Translations under genes and position numbers: made by a program
Notes under the pieces: generated by a model
Told to the model about the DNA's origin: nothing
What the model saw: only the letters and a program-made list of their open reading frames with translations
Database searches by the model: none
Source of the DNA: Trueperella bonasi
GTDB lineage: Bacteria > Actinomycetota > Actinomycetes > Actinomycetales > Actinomycetaceae
NCBI RefSeq assembly: GCF_030811535.1
Contig: NZ_JAUSQX010000001.1
Coordinates: 124,001 to 188,000 of the forward strand
Direction of reading: 5' to 3'
Length of the DNA: 64,000 nucleotides
Shown: positions 29,075-39,170 of the stretch, in pieces
Layout: each line of letters begins with the position of its first letter
How positions within the stretch are numbered: position 1 is the stretch's first letter

Positions 29075-30514
29075 TTAACCGACGGATCCTTCCATCTGAA
29101 GTCCAATGAGGCGGTTGAGCTCGAGAGCGTACTCCATGGGGAGTTCACGGGCGATCGGCTCCACGAAACCGCGAACGATCATTGCATACGCTTCCGTTTC
29201 ATCGATTCCCCGGCTCATCAAGTAGAAGAGCTGATCTGCCGAGACCTTCGAGACCGTGGCCTCGTGACCCATCTCGGCGTCCCCGACACGTACATCCACA
29301 TACGGGTAGGTGTCTGAACGCGAAATAGTGTCGACCAGCAGGGCATCACAAAGAACGGAAGACTTGGCCTGCTTTGCGTTCTCGTTGACTTGGACGAGCC
29401 CGCGGTAAGAAGAGTGCCCACCGCCACGCGCAACGGATTTTGCCACAATATTCGAGTGCGTGTTCGGCGCATTGTGAATCATTTTCGCCCCGGTCTCCTG
29501 GTGCTGGCCCACGCTCGCGAATGCAATCGAAAGCGTTTCGCCACGAGCATGCTCACCCTGAAGATAAACGGCCGGATATTTCATGGTAACCTTCGAACCG
29601 ATATTTCCATCGATCCATTCCATGAGTCCGCCTTCTTCAACCATGGCACGCTTCGTGACGAGGTTGTAGACGTTGTTCGACCAATTTTGAATGGTCGTGT
29701 AACGGACCTTGGCATCCTTCTTCACGAAAATCTCAACGTTTGCTGCGTGCAAAGAGTCCGAAGAATAAATCGGCGCAGTGCAACCCTCAACATAGTGGAC
29801 AGACGATCCCTCGTCCGCGATGATCAGCGTGCGTTCGAACTGGCCCATGTTTTCCGTGTTAATGCGGAAGTATGCCTGGAGGGGGATTTCCACATGTACC
29901 CCGGGTGGCACGTACACAAACGAACCGCCTGACCATACAGCTGAGTTCAGTGAAGCAAACTTGTTGTCACCCAGCGGAATAGCGGTACCGAAATATTCTT
30001 TGACGATCTCCGGGTGCTCTTTGAGCCCGGTATCCATATCGAGGAAGATCACGCCCTGCTTTTCCAGATCTTCACGGATCTGGTGATAGACAACCTCCGA
30101 CTCGTACTGAGCAGCCACGCCCGCAACTAGCCGCTGCTGCTCAGCTTCAGGGATACCAAGACGGTCATAAGTCGTCTTAATGTCTTCCGGCAGGTCGTCC
30201 CACGAAGTAGCAACCCGTTCGGTTGAACGGACGAAATACTTGATGTTGTCAAAATCAATGTCCGATAAGTCAGCGCCCCACGTGGGAAGAGGGCGACGTT
30301 CAAAGAGCTTGAGTGCTTTGAGACGCTTTTCCAGCATCCACTCAGGTTCGTCTTTGAGCGCAGAAATTCTGCGCACGACGTCCTCGCTCAGCCCCCGTTC
30401 AGCGGCCTCAGCTTCGGGATCTTTATCGTGCCACCCATACTGGTAATTGCCGATTGAGGCAATCGTTTCTTCCTGGGTCAAACCCTCGTTTGTACCCGGT
30501 GCAATTTGGGTCAT
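29075..30514 (-). CDS. sufB: SufB scaffold subunit
   Basis: The 479-residue core scaffold of the SUF system, which receives sulfur and iron. Strong family motifs are seen: [20 protein letters not shown] (early), [40 protein letters not shown] with the conserved Cys, and [19 protein letters not shown]. No intein interrupts it, unlike the mycobacterial homologue. It is the first structural gene after sufR, 47 nt downstream. Confidence 0.95.
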   Translation of the reverse strand: MTQIAPGTNEGLTQEETIASIGNYQYGWHDKDPEAEAAERGLSEDVVRRISALKDEPEWMLEKRLKALKLFERRPLPTWGADLSDIDFDNIKYFVRSTERVATSWDDLPEDIKTTYDRLGIPEAEQQRLVAGVAAQYESEVVYHQIREDLEKQGVIFLDMDTGLKEHPEIVKEYFGTAIPLGDNKFASLNSAVWSGGSFVYVPPGVHVEIPLQAYFRINTENMGQFERTLIIADEGSSVHYVEGCTAPIYSSDSLHAANVEIFVKKDAKVRYTTIQNWSNNVYNLVTKRAMVEEGGLMEWIDGNIGSKVTMKYPAVYLQGEHARGETLSIAFASVGQHQETGAKMIHNAPNTHSNIVAKSVARGGGHSSYRGLVQVNENAKQAKSSVLCDALLVDTISRSDTYPYVDVRVGDAEMGHEATVSKVSADQLFYLMSRGIDETEAYAMIVRGFVEPIARELPMEYALELNRLIGLQMEGSVG

Positions 30515-30561
30515 CCTTTTCCTTCCAAGACTCCGCCCAAGGGCGGTGAAGCACGCTTTGG

Positions 30562-31251
30562 TTAGCGTGCAGTTTTACGCGAACGATGTCGCAAATTTCG
30601 GGGAATTCCTAGCGGAATGTTCGTGGTACATACGTGCCCACCGCTCGCAATCGTCGATAGACGCTGAATGGGAACGCCTAAGAGCCGCGCGAATGCCTCA
30701 GTTTCGGCTTCGCACAGTAAGGGATATTCCTCGGCGGTCTCGTGTATGGGGCAGTGACCCTGACAGATTTGAACTGACAGCGCCGAAGGCCCACCACGCC
30801 GTAGCGTAGCTACGTAACCGTCTCTACTAAGTGCGTCCGTTAGAGCAGCAGCACGCTCGGCAGGCGTATTTCCGGCGGCGTCAAGCACCGCTCCGTAACG
30901 CTGTTCCAAAGCGTGTGCACGCGCATGGATGAACTGTTCAAGCCCTTCCTCCCCCATCGAATCTCGAACGAATCCGAGAGCGTGTGATGCAAGTTCCGAA
31001 TACCCTTCCCCTAGCTGGCTTTGCCCTTCGGCGGTTGCGACATAGAGCCGCGACGGCCGTCCGCGCCGAGCAGGGCCCTTGGCCGGACCATCGTACTCTT
31101 CGATGAATTCGTCTTTGACGAGAACACCAAGGTGCCTACGTACGGCCGCGGGTGTCAATACGAGGATTTTCGCAAGCTCACCGGCCGTGATCGGGCCACG
31201 TTCGACGATCAAGCGAAGGATCTGCTCGTAGGTTCCTTGATCATTACTCAC
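30562..31251 (-). CDS. sufR: SufR iron-sulfur-sensing transcriptional repressor
   Basis: A 229-residue regulator at the head of the suf operon. The N-terminus is a winged helix ([20 protein letters not shown], then RHLGVL). The cluster-binding region has Cys163 and Cys167 (CQGHC), Cys180 and Cys208, as expected for a [4Fe-4S] or [2Fe-2S] sensor that represses suf when clusters are plentiful. The start is GTG 31251, 8 nt after GGGAGG. Autoregulation from the 113-nt gap upstream is likely from family knowledge; I could not define the operator. Confidence 0.92.
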   Translation of the reverse strand: MSNDQGTYEQILRLIVERGPITAGELAKILVLTPAAVRRHLGVLVKDEFIEEYDGPAKGPARRGRPSRLYVATAEGQSQLGEGYSELASHALGFVRDSMGEEGLEQFIHARAHALEQRYGAVLDAAGNTPAERAAALTDALSRDGYVATLRRGGPSALSVQICQGHCPIHETAEEYPLLCEAETEAFARLLGVPIQRLSTIASGGHVCTTNIPLGIPRNLRHRSRKTAR

Positions 31252-31364
31252 TCACATCACCTCCCGCATTAAGAAACATCTTTCTTGCTTTAATCCATTT
31301 TATCAAGTCGACTATCTGAGGGTTCCCTAACCCTGAGCTGCATCTCGATACGAGCCGAAAACCT

Positions 31365-32006
31365 CTACTGGTCCGCGATTGGCAGGGCAATCTTTTCACA
31401 ACAATCAAGTCCACGATTGAGGGCCACATTTACCGCCAAAATTCCGGTGACAAGCGTTGGGCTAGTCAGCTTTCCCGCCATCACTGCGTCAGTCACTCGG
31501 TCCAAGCCAAACCATTCGACAGCGATCTCGGCCTCTTCCGCTTCGCGCTTAAAGTCGCCTAACGGAGCGTGCTCGACATCCACCGCGAGGAAAATGCCGA
31601 GATCCTCATTCGACACCCCAGGCGAGGTCACAAAGTTAACGAGCCTAAACCATGTCGATGCACCGAAGTCAGTTTCTTCCCGTAGCTCACGGGCGGCAGT
31701 CAGGACCTCCGCTTCACCGTCTTGATCTCGTAGACCCGCCGGAATCTCCCACATGAGCCGGCGCGGAGCGTGGCGATATTGCCGAATGAGCAGAACATCC
31801 CATTCCTCCTCATCGTGGTCCGAAGGTTTGAGCGCTACTACCGCCACGGCGTCGTCGTGATCCATCCACTGCCGCCGCACGACGTCACCCGAGGCGAATT
31901 CGATTTCATCGTCATAGATCGTAAAAATCGGCCCTGCAAAGCGCTCGACACGTTCGGCTAAACGAACGTGATCTGGGACTGGGGTATCACAAAGTTCATA
32001 CATCAC
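31365..32006 (-). CDS. NUDIX hydrolase, ADP-ribose pyrophosphatase type
   Basis: A 213-residue NUDIX enzyme. The NUDIX box is complete: GLRDQDGEAEVLTAARELRE followed by ETDFGA, and the upstream IRQYRHAPRRLMWEIPAG is typical of ADP-ribose or nucleotide-sugar hydrolases. The homologue in Mycobacterium (Rv1700) lies in the same neighbourhood. Its GTG start overlaps the murJ stop by 4 nt (GTGA). It is the last gene of the large operon. Confidence 0.88.
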   Translation of the reverse strand: MMYELCDTPVPDHVRLAERVERFAGPIFTIYDDEIEFASGDVVRRQWMDHDDAVAVVALKPSDHDEEEWDVLLIRQYRHAPRRLMWEIPAGLRDQDGEAEVLTAARELREETDFGASTWFRLVNFVTSPGVSNEDLGIFLAVDVEHAPLGDFKREAEEAEIAVEWFGLDRVTDAVMAGKLTSPTLVTGILAVNVALNRGLDCCEKIALPIADQ

Positions 32007-33574
32007 CTTTCCACACTATCTGAAAACGGCCGCCGGATTAATTGCCGGTCTGTCATCAACACACACAGTGCCGTTGCGCTCAAAAGCAGCAGTGCGCCTA
32101 TCATTGCCGCACCGAATGCGCTGGCGATACTCGCCCCTCCTCCAGCTAAAATGCGCTCGACAATCCATTCAACCGCCAAGCCCACGATAAATAGCGTAGG
32201 CAGCAAGGCCGTAGCGAGCCGAGCAATTCCTTGGAGCGCAGAACTTCCAAGTTGCCGACGAATCGCCGCGAGAACCAACACCCCACCGATACTCAAACCG
32301 ATAGATAAACTCAGGCCAATCGCCACGAGAGTTTCCTGCCTCCCCGAAACACCAATGACGTAAGCACACCCCAATACGATGACGACGCTCGCCCAGCTCA
32401 GCGAATTGCACAGAATAACCAGCCCGGGCGCGTTTTGCGCATATAGGACACGCGCACCGTGATAAAGCAACGAAAAACCAATCAAACCTGGAGCCATCGC
32501 GCGCATCGCAGTGTCCAAACCTGAAATATCGCGCCCAAGTTCCAAGACGACTTTCGCCGGCTCAGCCAAGACAAAAAGTAACACCGCTGACAACGCCCCC
32601 ATAGCGAAAACAAGGCGAGTCGACCGAGAGGTGAGAACCATCAAACGCTCGCCGCTTGCCGCCGACAACTGTGGAAACACCACCGTCGCAATCGGTACAG
32701 CAAGTACTGCATAAGGAACCATGAACATCGCGTAGGCGTAATTAAAAGCGGCATACGTACCTGTCCCACCCAGTCCGTTAGCTGTCACCATAATCACGAC
32801 AATCGCAATTTGTTGAGCCAAAAGCGCAGCTAAGCCGGCAAACCCCAGACGCACAACTTCACGCCCCGCACCCTCGGGAAAGGTCAGCGTCGGGCGCAGC
32901 TTCGCATGGCGCCCGGCAATAAAAAGCTGAGGTAAAGAAAACACGGCCACGCCCGCCGTCGTACCCCAACCCAGCAGAGCAATCGCGCCCCAAGAAAGCG
33001 AACCAGGATCAACAAACGGGTCGGCTAGATTCGAATAGCCAAGGAAAGCCGCCGTAACAGCAACGGACGAAAGTAGCGGAGACAGCGCGGGAAGAACAAA
33101 TTTTCCGTGGCTTTGCAAAATCCCAGTCGCCACCACCGATACTCCGTAAAGCGGGACCTGCACGGCAAAAATTCTTAGGAAAATAGTCGTCAACCAAAGG
33201 AGCTCTGGAGTGGCCTGGGGCAACAGAACCTTTGCCAGCGGAGCAGAAAAAATAACCAGCAACACGGCAACAGGGATTCCAATAAGAGCGATCCACGTCA
33301 AAAGTGCCGACGCCGTCTGATCGGCTTGTGCGTGCCGTCCTTTAGAAAGATAACGCGAAATCAACGGAATTATTGCGCCGGCAAGAGCTCCACCCGCGGC
33401 CACCTCGAACAGGACGTTAGGAACGGTATTCGCAGTGTCGTAGGCCGTAGCAACCTGGCCATCGGATAGCGCCCACGACTGCGCCAGCTTGCGCACCAAG
33501 CCCATCAGGCGCGACGCAAGCGTTAAAACGGCGACCATGCCTGCGGTGCCCGCCAAAACCTTTACAGGCCTCAT
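32003..33574 (-). CDS. murJ: MurJ/MviN-family lipid II flippase-like protein
   Basis: A 523-residue polytopic MOP-superfamily protein with the MviN start (GMVAVLTLASRLMGLVRKLA), ATAYDTANTVPNVLFEVAAG near residue 45 and about 14 predicted membrane segments. MurJ proteins flip the peptidoglycan precursor lipid II. It is coupled by ATGA to the MraY-like gene upstream and by GTGA to the NUDIX gene. Many actinobacteria carry another MurJ near rnpA; whether this is the only copy cannot be seen here. Confidence 0.88.
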   Translation of the reverse strand: MRPVKVLAGTAGMVAVLTLASRLMGLVRKLAQSWALSDGQVATAYDTANTVPNVLFEVAAGGALAGAIIPLISRYLSKGRHAQADQTASALLTWIALIGIPVAVLLVIFSAPLAKVLLPQATPELLWLTTIFLRIFAVQVPLYGVSVVATGILQSHGKFVLPALSPLLSSVAVTAAFLGYSNLADPFVDPGSLSWGAIALLGWGTTAGVAVFSLPQLFIAGRHAKLRPTLTFPEGAGREVVRLGFAGLAALLAQQIAIVVIMVTANGLGGTGTYAAFNYAYAMFMVPYAVLAVPIATVVFPQLSAASGERLMVLTSRSTRLVFAMGALSAVLLFVLAEPAKVVLELGRDISGLDTAMRAMAPGLIGFSLLYHGARVLYAQNAPGLVILCNSLSWASVVIVLGCAYVIGVSGRQETLVAIGLSLSIGLSIGGVLVLAAIRRQLGSSALQGIARLATALLPTLFIVGLAVEWIVERILAGGGASIASAFGAAMIGALLLLSATALCVLMTDRQLIRRPFSDSVER

Positions 33575-34356
33575 GCGGGCCGCCCTAACGAATCAATGCT
33601 CCGCAACCATGGGGTCTGTTCGATAATGCGCGAAAAGGAAACTTTCTCCGAAACCACATTTAACGCAATGAGCACGGCTAAGATCGGGATTTTCGCTTTC
33701 TTCGGGTATTCGGTAAGTACGACTCCAAGGTGCGCGCCTAGGGCATTTGCACCGAGATCACCAAGCATCGTTCGCCCATGCAGATCTGGGCCAATACCAG
33801 CAAATGCCGCACCGGCGCTCGCACGAGCAAGTTGTGATCCCCATGCGGCCGGCACACCAGCGACAATCATAATTGCCTTTCGCGCGCGCCCGGGCCGCAG
33901 GTCCAAGAGATTAATCAGATTGGCACTCAGCGAAATCGTCACGGCATCCATGATCGTTTCGTAAACTTCACGATCTTTATAACTGGCTTGAATACCTGCG
34001 GCGATCAAGGATCCTGCGCCGATCGTCGCAATTTTCGCTAGTCCGCTCGAAACTCGGCCTTGGCGAAACTCACCGAGATGGCCCTTGAAGCCTTTCGCAG
34101 CTGTAGGGAAACTGTCTTCTAAATGGTCGTCCACATATCCGGCGATTGCGCCCGATACCGTGGCTACGATGGCCGCATTCCTTTCTTCTCCGGCAAACAT
34201 GCTGCCTGCAAGCAATCCGGCGAATGCATCAAGCCCACCTACCAGTGACGTTCGATTTCCGGCAAAATTCGTGCGCTTCCAATTTGTGGGCTCGATTTTC
34301 GCGGCCGCTTTTTGCGCCAAGATCGAACCGGCGACTGCGGCAAGCCCGGATATCAT
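33571..34356 (-). CDS. Reduced MraY/WecA-like membrane protein
   Basis: A 261-residue membrane protein with remains of the polyprenyl-phosphate glycosyl-1-phosphate transferase signature: GYVDDHLED (73-81) for the paired Asp, NLINLLDLRPGR (146-157) in place of the NxxNxxDGxDGL motif, and MLGDLGANALG (197-207) for the GD motif. It is shorter than MraY (about 320-360 residues), so helices are missing. It starts within the steB stop (ATGA) and overlaps murJ in the same way. An envelope role with SteB and MurJ is suggested by position; catalysis is uncertain. Confidence 0.78.
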   Translation of the reverse strand: MISGLAAVAGSILAQKAAAKIEPTNWKRTNFAGNRTSLVGGLDAFAGLLAGSMFAGEERNAAIVATVSGAIAGYVDDHLEDSFPTAAKGFKGHLGEFRQGRVSSGLAKIATIGAGSLIAAGIQASYKDREVYETIMDAVTISLSANLINLLDLRPGRARKAIMIVAGVPAAWGSQLARASAGAAFAGIGPDLHGRTMLGDLGANALGAHLGVVLTEYPKKAKIPILAVLIALNVVSEKVSFSRIIEQTPWLRSIDSLGRPA

Positions 34357-35438
34357 CCTTCAGACTCTTCGGTCACTGCCTCTTCGCTTGTATCCTCGCT
34401 TTCAACTGGTTCGCCTTCTCCGTCAACCGGCTCAACGGTGCCCGCTTCTTCACCGTCGGCCGATTCGTCCGCCGGCTCAGCTGGCGGTGCCGCAGGTTCA
34501 ACTGCACGCGCCTCAACTCGTTCACCAAGAACGCGCTGTGCGCCAGATTCAATGCCAAGGTGGATCAAACCATCGCGCAATTCGGTTGCCAACGCAATCG
34601 GGGCGTTAATCTGCCCCACGATGAGATCTATGGAGTCAACCGTTGACACTTCCGCAGCCATACCACGCATCTCATAAATCACATCCCCTTCTGATCCTCC
34701 AGCACCGGCTGCAACAGTTGGGCCCCGTGAGCCGAGCTCGATGATCAGAGAAACGTGTGTGCTGGTCGTATATTGTTGCTGCGCCTCAAGATCGGGATCT
34801 ACCGTTTCGGAAGCCGCCGATGGAATATCCGGTGTAAGCACGAGCACAGCTGAAGCCGGCTCGACCATTGCATCTATCGACATCATCGGGGTGTCAGTTC
34901 CGGTCATCAAACCCGCTAGCGTGTCATGTTTGGCTACACCGTCTCGGGTGATCGCATTCACCGCTAGTGCCAAGACCTGATTTGTCTCGGCACCATCCTC
35001 CGCGCCCGGCACGTATTCCGTTATCTGGTCTGCGAAGGTTGACCTGAAGGAATTCTGGGAAGCTAGCGTCCACGTGTCCTTCAACGTTGCAACACCGCTC
35101 ACGCTTGCTCCGGCATCCTCAATTCGAGCCTGTACCGCGCTAACCTCCCTATCGGTCACTCCCGGAAGAACCACAAGGGAAATCGTCTGGCCCGATAGCG
35201 TGTCACCGATCAAAACGGGTGCAACATCTTCAAATGCCTGCTCTTGGTGACCTATTGCGCGTTCCAGCTCCTCATTTTGCGCCTTGAGTTCCATATTCGT
35301 CGTGCGCAGGTCAGAAACTTGGCTTTGCAGCACATTTCCAAGGGACTCTTGAAGTGGTCCGGCGCCCAAAATAATTCCAATAGCCAGCGCAAAAAACACC
35401 GAAATGAGTGAAACTAAGTGATACCTGAAATCAACCAC
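34353..35438 (-). CDS. steB: SteB/MctB-family membrane protein
   Basis: A 361-residue homologue of Rv1698 (MctB, copper-related) and corynebacterial SteB. It has one N-terminal membrane segment (YHLVSLISVFFALAIGIILG), a coiled coil (about 38-70: VLQSQVSDLRTTNMELKAQN), a globular domain and an acidic Pro/Glu-rich tail from about residue 310. In Corynebacterium SteA and SteB act together in daughter-cell separation; the copper role was proposed for the mycobacterial protein. It starts 9 nt after steA. Confidence 0.85.
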   Translation of the reverse strand: MVDFRYHLVSLISVFFALAIGIILGAGPLQESLGNVLQSQVSDLRTTNMELKAQNEELERAIGHQEQAFEDVAPVLIGDTLSGQTISLVVLPGVTDREVSAVQARIEDAGASVSGVATLKDTWTLASQNSFRSTFADQITEYVPGAEDGAETNQVLALAVNAITRDGVAKHDTLAGLMTGTDTPMMSIDAMVEPASAVLVLTPDIPSAASETVDPDLEAQQQYTTSTHVSLIIELGSRGPTVAAGAGGSEGDVIYEMRGMAAEVSTVDSIDLIVGQINAPIALATELRDGLIHLGIESGAQRVLGERVEARAVEPAAPPAEPADESADGEEAGTVEPVDGEGEPVESEDTSEEAVTEESEG

Positions 35439-35447
35439 AATGCCACC

Positions 35448-36626
35448 TTAAAATAAGTTCTTCATCCACAGTACGAAATCTGACCACCACACACGTACAA
35501 GATCGAACGTTATCTGCCCAACTTCCGTTGCTGAAATGGCAGCAAGAACGCCCAACAGCCCGGCTATGAGCAAGAATGCTATTTGCCAGTTCGAGATACG
35601 GGAGCGATACAGACGCGAAACACCGCGCGCATCCACCAGCTTCGATCCCACCTGAAGTCTTGTAAGGAATGTGGAAGCCATACCCTTGCGGCCCTTGTCG
35701 AGAAAATCAACCAAATTTGAGTGAGTTCCGACAGCGACGATCATTTCAGCTCCCCGCCCATCGGCCAAAAGCATCGCAATATCCTCCGAGGTGCCCGTTG
35801 CTGGAAAAATCTTATGCTCAACACCGAGATCCTCCACGCGCTTTTGCCCGGGGGCAGTACGATCGCGATAGGCATGGACCACGACTTCCGCGCCCGAGCG
35901 CAACGCCGCATCCGTGACCGAGTCCATGTCACCAATCACCATGTCAAGGTCATATCCGGCCTCGAGGATCGCATCAGCGCCCCCGTCGACCCCAACCATT
36001 ATCGGCCTGTACTCCCGGATGTACGGTCCGAGTGTGCGCAGGTCCTCCTTATACTGATATCCGCGCACCACGATCAGCGCATGCCTGCCCTCAAACTTGG
36101 TGTCGACGTTGGGCAGTCCAGCCCCATCGAGAATCAGCTCCTGTTCCTTTTCCAGGTACTCCATCGTGTTATTTGCGAAGGCCTTAAGTTGAACTGCCAT
36201 CCCATCGCGAGCGGCATGAAGATCCTCTTCGATCGTCTGGGCTGTTTGAAAAACCCCCTGGCTGATGAGGGTTTCTCCACGAAACACCTCACCCTCCTGC
36301 GTGATATTCAACTTTTGCCCCTCACGCACGTCCATGATCCCCGAACCCAGGTTATCTATGACGGGAATTCCCTCTTCGAGCAGGATTTGAGGACCAAGAT
36401 TTGGGTAACGACCAGAGGTTGACTTAGCCGCATTCAAAACCGCTGCCGGGCGAATTTCTACGAGACTCTCGGCCGCAACCCGATCAATATCTTCATGATC
36501 GATAACGGCGATCTCACCAGGCTTCAGCCTCTTAACAAGATTTTTCGTACGCGAATCGACGCGGGCGACTCCTCCACGTGCGTCCGCGTCAGGCTCTACT
36601 TCACGGCGTCGACGACGAAATACCAT
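35448..36626 (-). CDS. steA: SteA, cytokinetic-ring associated protein
   Basis: A 392-residue protein related to Rv1697 and corynebacterial SteA, with a thiamine pyrophosphokinase-like core (MVGVDGGADAILEAGYDLDM, then VIGDMDSVTD) and one C-terminal membrane segment (WQIAFLLIAGLLGVLAAIS). It is involved in cell separation together with SteB. ATG at 36626 is preferred: GAAGAA precedes it and it follows the recN stop (36634) by 7 nt. An in-frame TTG at 36644 would overlap recN. Confidence 0.88.
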   Translation of the reverse strand: MVFRRRRREVEPDADARGGVARVDSRTKNLVKRLKPGEIAVIDHEDIDRVAAESLVEIRPAAVLNAAKSTSGRYPNLGPQILLEEGIPVIDNLGSGIMDVREGQKLNITQEGEVFRGETLISQGVFQTAQTIEEDLHAARDGMAVQLKAFANNTMEYLEKEQELILDGAGLPNVDTKFEGRHALIVVRGYQYKEDLRTLGPYIREYRPIMVGVDGGADAILEAGYDLDMVIGDMDSVTDAALRSGAEVVVHAYRDRTAPGQKRVEDLGVEHKIFPATGTSEDIAMLLADGRGAEMIVAVGTHSNLVDFLDKGRKGMASTFLTRLQVGSKLVDARGVSRLYRSRISNWQIAFLLIAGLLGVLAAISATEVGQITFDLVRVWWSDFVLWMKNLF

Positions 36627-36633
36627 TTCTTCA

Positions 36634-38331
36634 TCATGGCACAATCGCAGTGCGAATTAGTTCAGCCGCATGGGTGCGTGCCGCTTGTGATTCCTCGTGC
36701 CCGGATAGCATACGCGCTAATTCAGAAACTCTGGCGTCCCCCGCAACAACCCGCACGTCAGTCGACGTCGTATCGCCATCGCTCTTCTTCGCAACGACCA
36801 CGTGTTCGCCAGCATAGGCTGCTACCTGAGCCAAATGCGTCACAGTCAGTACCTGTGCTGACTTCGCCACTCTTGCTAGGCGTTCGCCCACTGAAAGCGC
36901 TGTTTTCCCACCGATTCCAGCGTCAACTTCATCGAAGATAAACGTGTGGTCTGGGCGCGGTTTGGCGTTGAGCGCCGTTTCGATCGCAAGCATAATTCGC
37001 GACATCTCACCACCCGAGGCCGATGTCGCCAACGGTAATTTGCTGGCGCCACGATGCGGCGAAAGAAGAAAAGCGACCTCGTCCATTCCGTGTGCGAGTG
37101 CCTCATTCGCACGAGTAAGGCTCACCGAGAATGTGGCATCTTTCATGGCTAAAGAGTGCAGCTCGCGCGTCACTTGCTCAGACAACTCATCCGCGGCCGC
37201 GCGTCGACGCTCCGTCAATATTAGAGCTGACTCCTCAAGCTCTTCGCGTGCACGCGCTACAGCATTTTCGAGGTCCTCAAGATGCTCGTCGGGAGAAGCC
37301 AACGAGGCCAGACGAGAATCTGCCAACTGACGAGTCTCCAGAATTTCTTCTATCGTCATTCCCAAGTCCCGTTGAATCTGCCTCAGCTCAGCACGTCGCT
37401 CGTGAATTCGATTCAGTTCCTCAGGATCAGCATTCAGCTCCCCGAGCTTAATCCCCAACACATTCGAGACATCCGAAGCAATAACGGCCGCATCTTTGAG
37501 TTGCCGGCCAAGGTCGGCAAGATCAAAGTCAGCATCCGATACCTGCAGGAGTAGCTGGCTCGCAGAATCGAGTGAGGCAAGAGCACCTGATTCATTTTCA
37601 AAGCCCTCAAGGCTGGAAATGGCCCCAGCCATCGCGGCACGCAAATCTTCAACATTTTCTAACTGCATTGCGCGTGCTTTGAGTTCATCTTCCTCGCCAC
37701 GTTCAGGCTCAACTGCGTCGACGCGCTTAACGAGAGCTTCAAGCGCTAAGCGTTCGCTGGCAGCCTGTTTCATATCTGCTTGAAACTTCTCCAGCTCGTT
37801 GGTTGCGCTCCGTAAGCCCTCCCATGCCTTCCGATAGTTTTGACTGGCCTCAGCAATTGAGACACCGCCAAACGAATCGAGTGCCGCGCGCTGCATTCGC
37901 TCGGACCGAAGCTTGATCTGATCTGATTGCCCATGAACGGTTACCACGTGCTCCGCGATATCCGAGAGTACCGATATGGGCACGCTTTGGCCGCCTACGA
38001 AGGCCCGTGACCTACCTTTAGCCGGTACATGCCGAGCAATGATTATCGCCGCCATGTCGCCGTCGTTATCTACCGTTCCACCCGCATTTTCTACGATATC
38101 GACGACGGGTGAATCAGCTTGCACAACGAAAGTGCCTTCAACGATTGCACGTTCGGCCCCGCTACGAACACGTGCAGGATCGGCCTTCTGGCCCATGAGC
38201 AACGACAGCGAGGTCAGTGCCATCGTTTTTCCGGCACCAGTTTCGCCCGTGATTGCAGTCATACCGGCACAGAGGTTAAGCTCTGCCGATTCAATCACTC
38301 CAAGGTTGGAAATTCTTAGTTCTTCGATCAC
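36634..38331 (-). CDS. recN: DNA repair protein RecN
   Basis: A 565-residue SMC-like ATPase for double-strand break repair. Walker A GETGAGKT lies at residues 29-36, a long coiled-coil arm fills the middle (about 150-370), and SGGEMSRIMLA plus the Walker B region FIFDEVDAGIGG are near the C-terminus. The start is the GTG at 38331, which overlaps the nadK stop in GTGA; the family begins with IEELRISNLGVIES. No LexA box lies at its start, since it is internal to the operon. Confidence 0.93.
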   Translation of the reverse strand: MIEELRISNLGVIESAELNLCAGMTAITGETGAGKTMALTSLSLLMGQKADPARVRSGAERAIVEGTFVVQADSPVVDIVENAGGTVDNDGDMAAIIIARHVPAKGRSRAFVGGQSVPISVLSDIAEHVVTVHGQSDQIKLRSERMQRAALDSFGGVSIAEASQNYRKAWEGLRSATNELEKFQADMKQAASERLALEALVKRVDAVEPERGEEDELKARAMQLENVEDLRAAMAGAISSLEGFENESGALASLDSASQLLLQVSDADFDLADLGRQLKDAAVIASDVSNVLGIKLGELNADPEELNRIHERRAELRQIQRDLGMTIEEILETRQLADSRLASLASPDEHLEDLENAVARAREELEESALILTERRRAAADELSEQVTRELHSLAMKDATFSVSLTRANEALAHGMDEVAFLLSPHRGASKLPLATSASGGEMSRIMLAIETALNAKPRPDHTFIFDEVDAGIGGKTALSVGERLARVAKSAQVLTVTHLAQVAAYAGEHVVVAKKSDGDTTSTDVRVVAGDARVSELARMLSGHEESQAARTHAAELIRTAIVP

Positions 38332-39170
38332 GGCGTACCTTTCGCACCGCGTCGCCACCCTTCAACGGGCAGATGGAATTTCTTTACCAGCCTGCCCGAG
38401 AATGGCGAATCGTTGAGCCGTGCCAAACGAGCTGGATGCTCCCCCTTGACGGCAACGATCCGAGAACCCGCGGGGGCCAAGACGCGGCGCCGACCATCAA
38501 GCCAGACCACGGCGTCGTCAGAGCGAATACCCACCTCGAGAGTCGAAGATTTACTCACAACCAGTGGGCGAGAAAAGAGCGCGTGGGCCGCAATAGGAGT
38601 CAAAATAAGCGCTTCAACATCGGGCCACACGATCGGGCCGCCAGCAGAAAAATTATAGGCAGTTGACCCCGTGGGGGTGGACAGTAAAACAGCGTCTGCT
38701 TTAAAAGACGAAAGCCCCCTACCATCGACGCCGATGTCTGTTTCAATCATTCGGGCGTTGGGACCTTTTTCAATCGAAGCTTCGTTCAACGCCCAACCGG
38801 TTTCTTTATGCCCGTCCGGATGAGTGACTGTAACATCGATCGTCAACCTCGAATCAACCGTCCAATCGCCTTCGATAATGGCATGAACGACGTCCAATAA
38901 CGACGACGGCTCAGCTTCGGCTAGGAATCCGACATGCCCGAAATTTATTCCTAAGATGGGAGTCTCATAAGGCATCGCTATCTGCGCGGCTTTGAGAATA
39001 GTGCCATCCCCGCCAATCACGAGGATCAGATCGGTGCCATCGAGGTTAGAATCTTCGTCGACGTAAAAGACTTGCGCGCCGGCGGCTAGAAGGCGATCGA
39101 ACGCAATCTGAGCTGATGTATTAGCCTCTTCTCGGCTCTCGTGGGTAAGAATCCCGACTCGCACTGTCAA
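38328..39170 (-). CDS. nadK: NAD kinase
   Basis: Phosphorylates NAD to NADP. The 280-residue protein has the GGDGT motif (53-57, Asp55 catalytic), LGINFGHVGFLAE, and the later STPTGSTAYNFSAGGPIV. The likely start is TTG at 39170, which forms TTGA with the tlyA stop and lies 5 nt after AGGGG; a GTG two codons later is the alternative. The tlyA-nadK-recN order is conserved in actinobacteria. Confidence 0.92.
   Translation of the reverse strand: MTVRVGILTHESREEANTSAQIAFDRLLAAGAQVFYVDEDSNLDGTDLILVIGGDGTILKAAQIAMPYETPILGINFGHVGFLAEAEPSSLLDVVHAIIEGDWTVDSRLTIDVTVTHPDGHKETGWALNEASIEKGPNARMIETDIGVDGRGLSSFKADAVLLSTPTGSTAYNFSAGGPIVWPDVEALILTPIAAHALFSRPLVVSKSSTLEVGIRSDDAVVWLDGRRRVLAPAGSRIVAVKGEHPARLARLNDSPFSGRLVKKFHLPVEGWRRGAKGTP

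Noticed and set aside
31319-31334. Inverted repeat AGGGTT-CCCT-AACCCT between the NUDIX gene and sufR
   Set aside because: The stem is only 6 bp and has no T tract. It could be a weak structure or part of the sufR promoter region, but the evidence is too thin to annotate.
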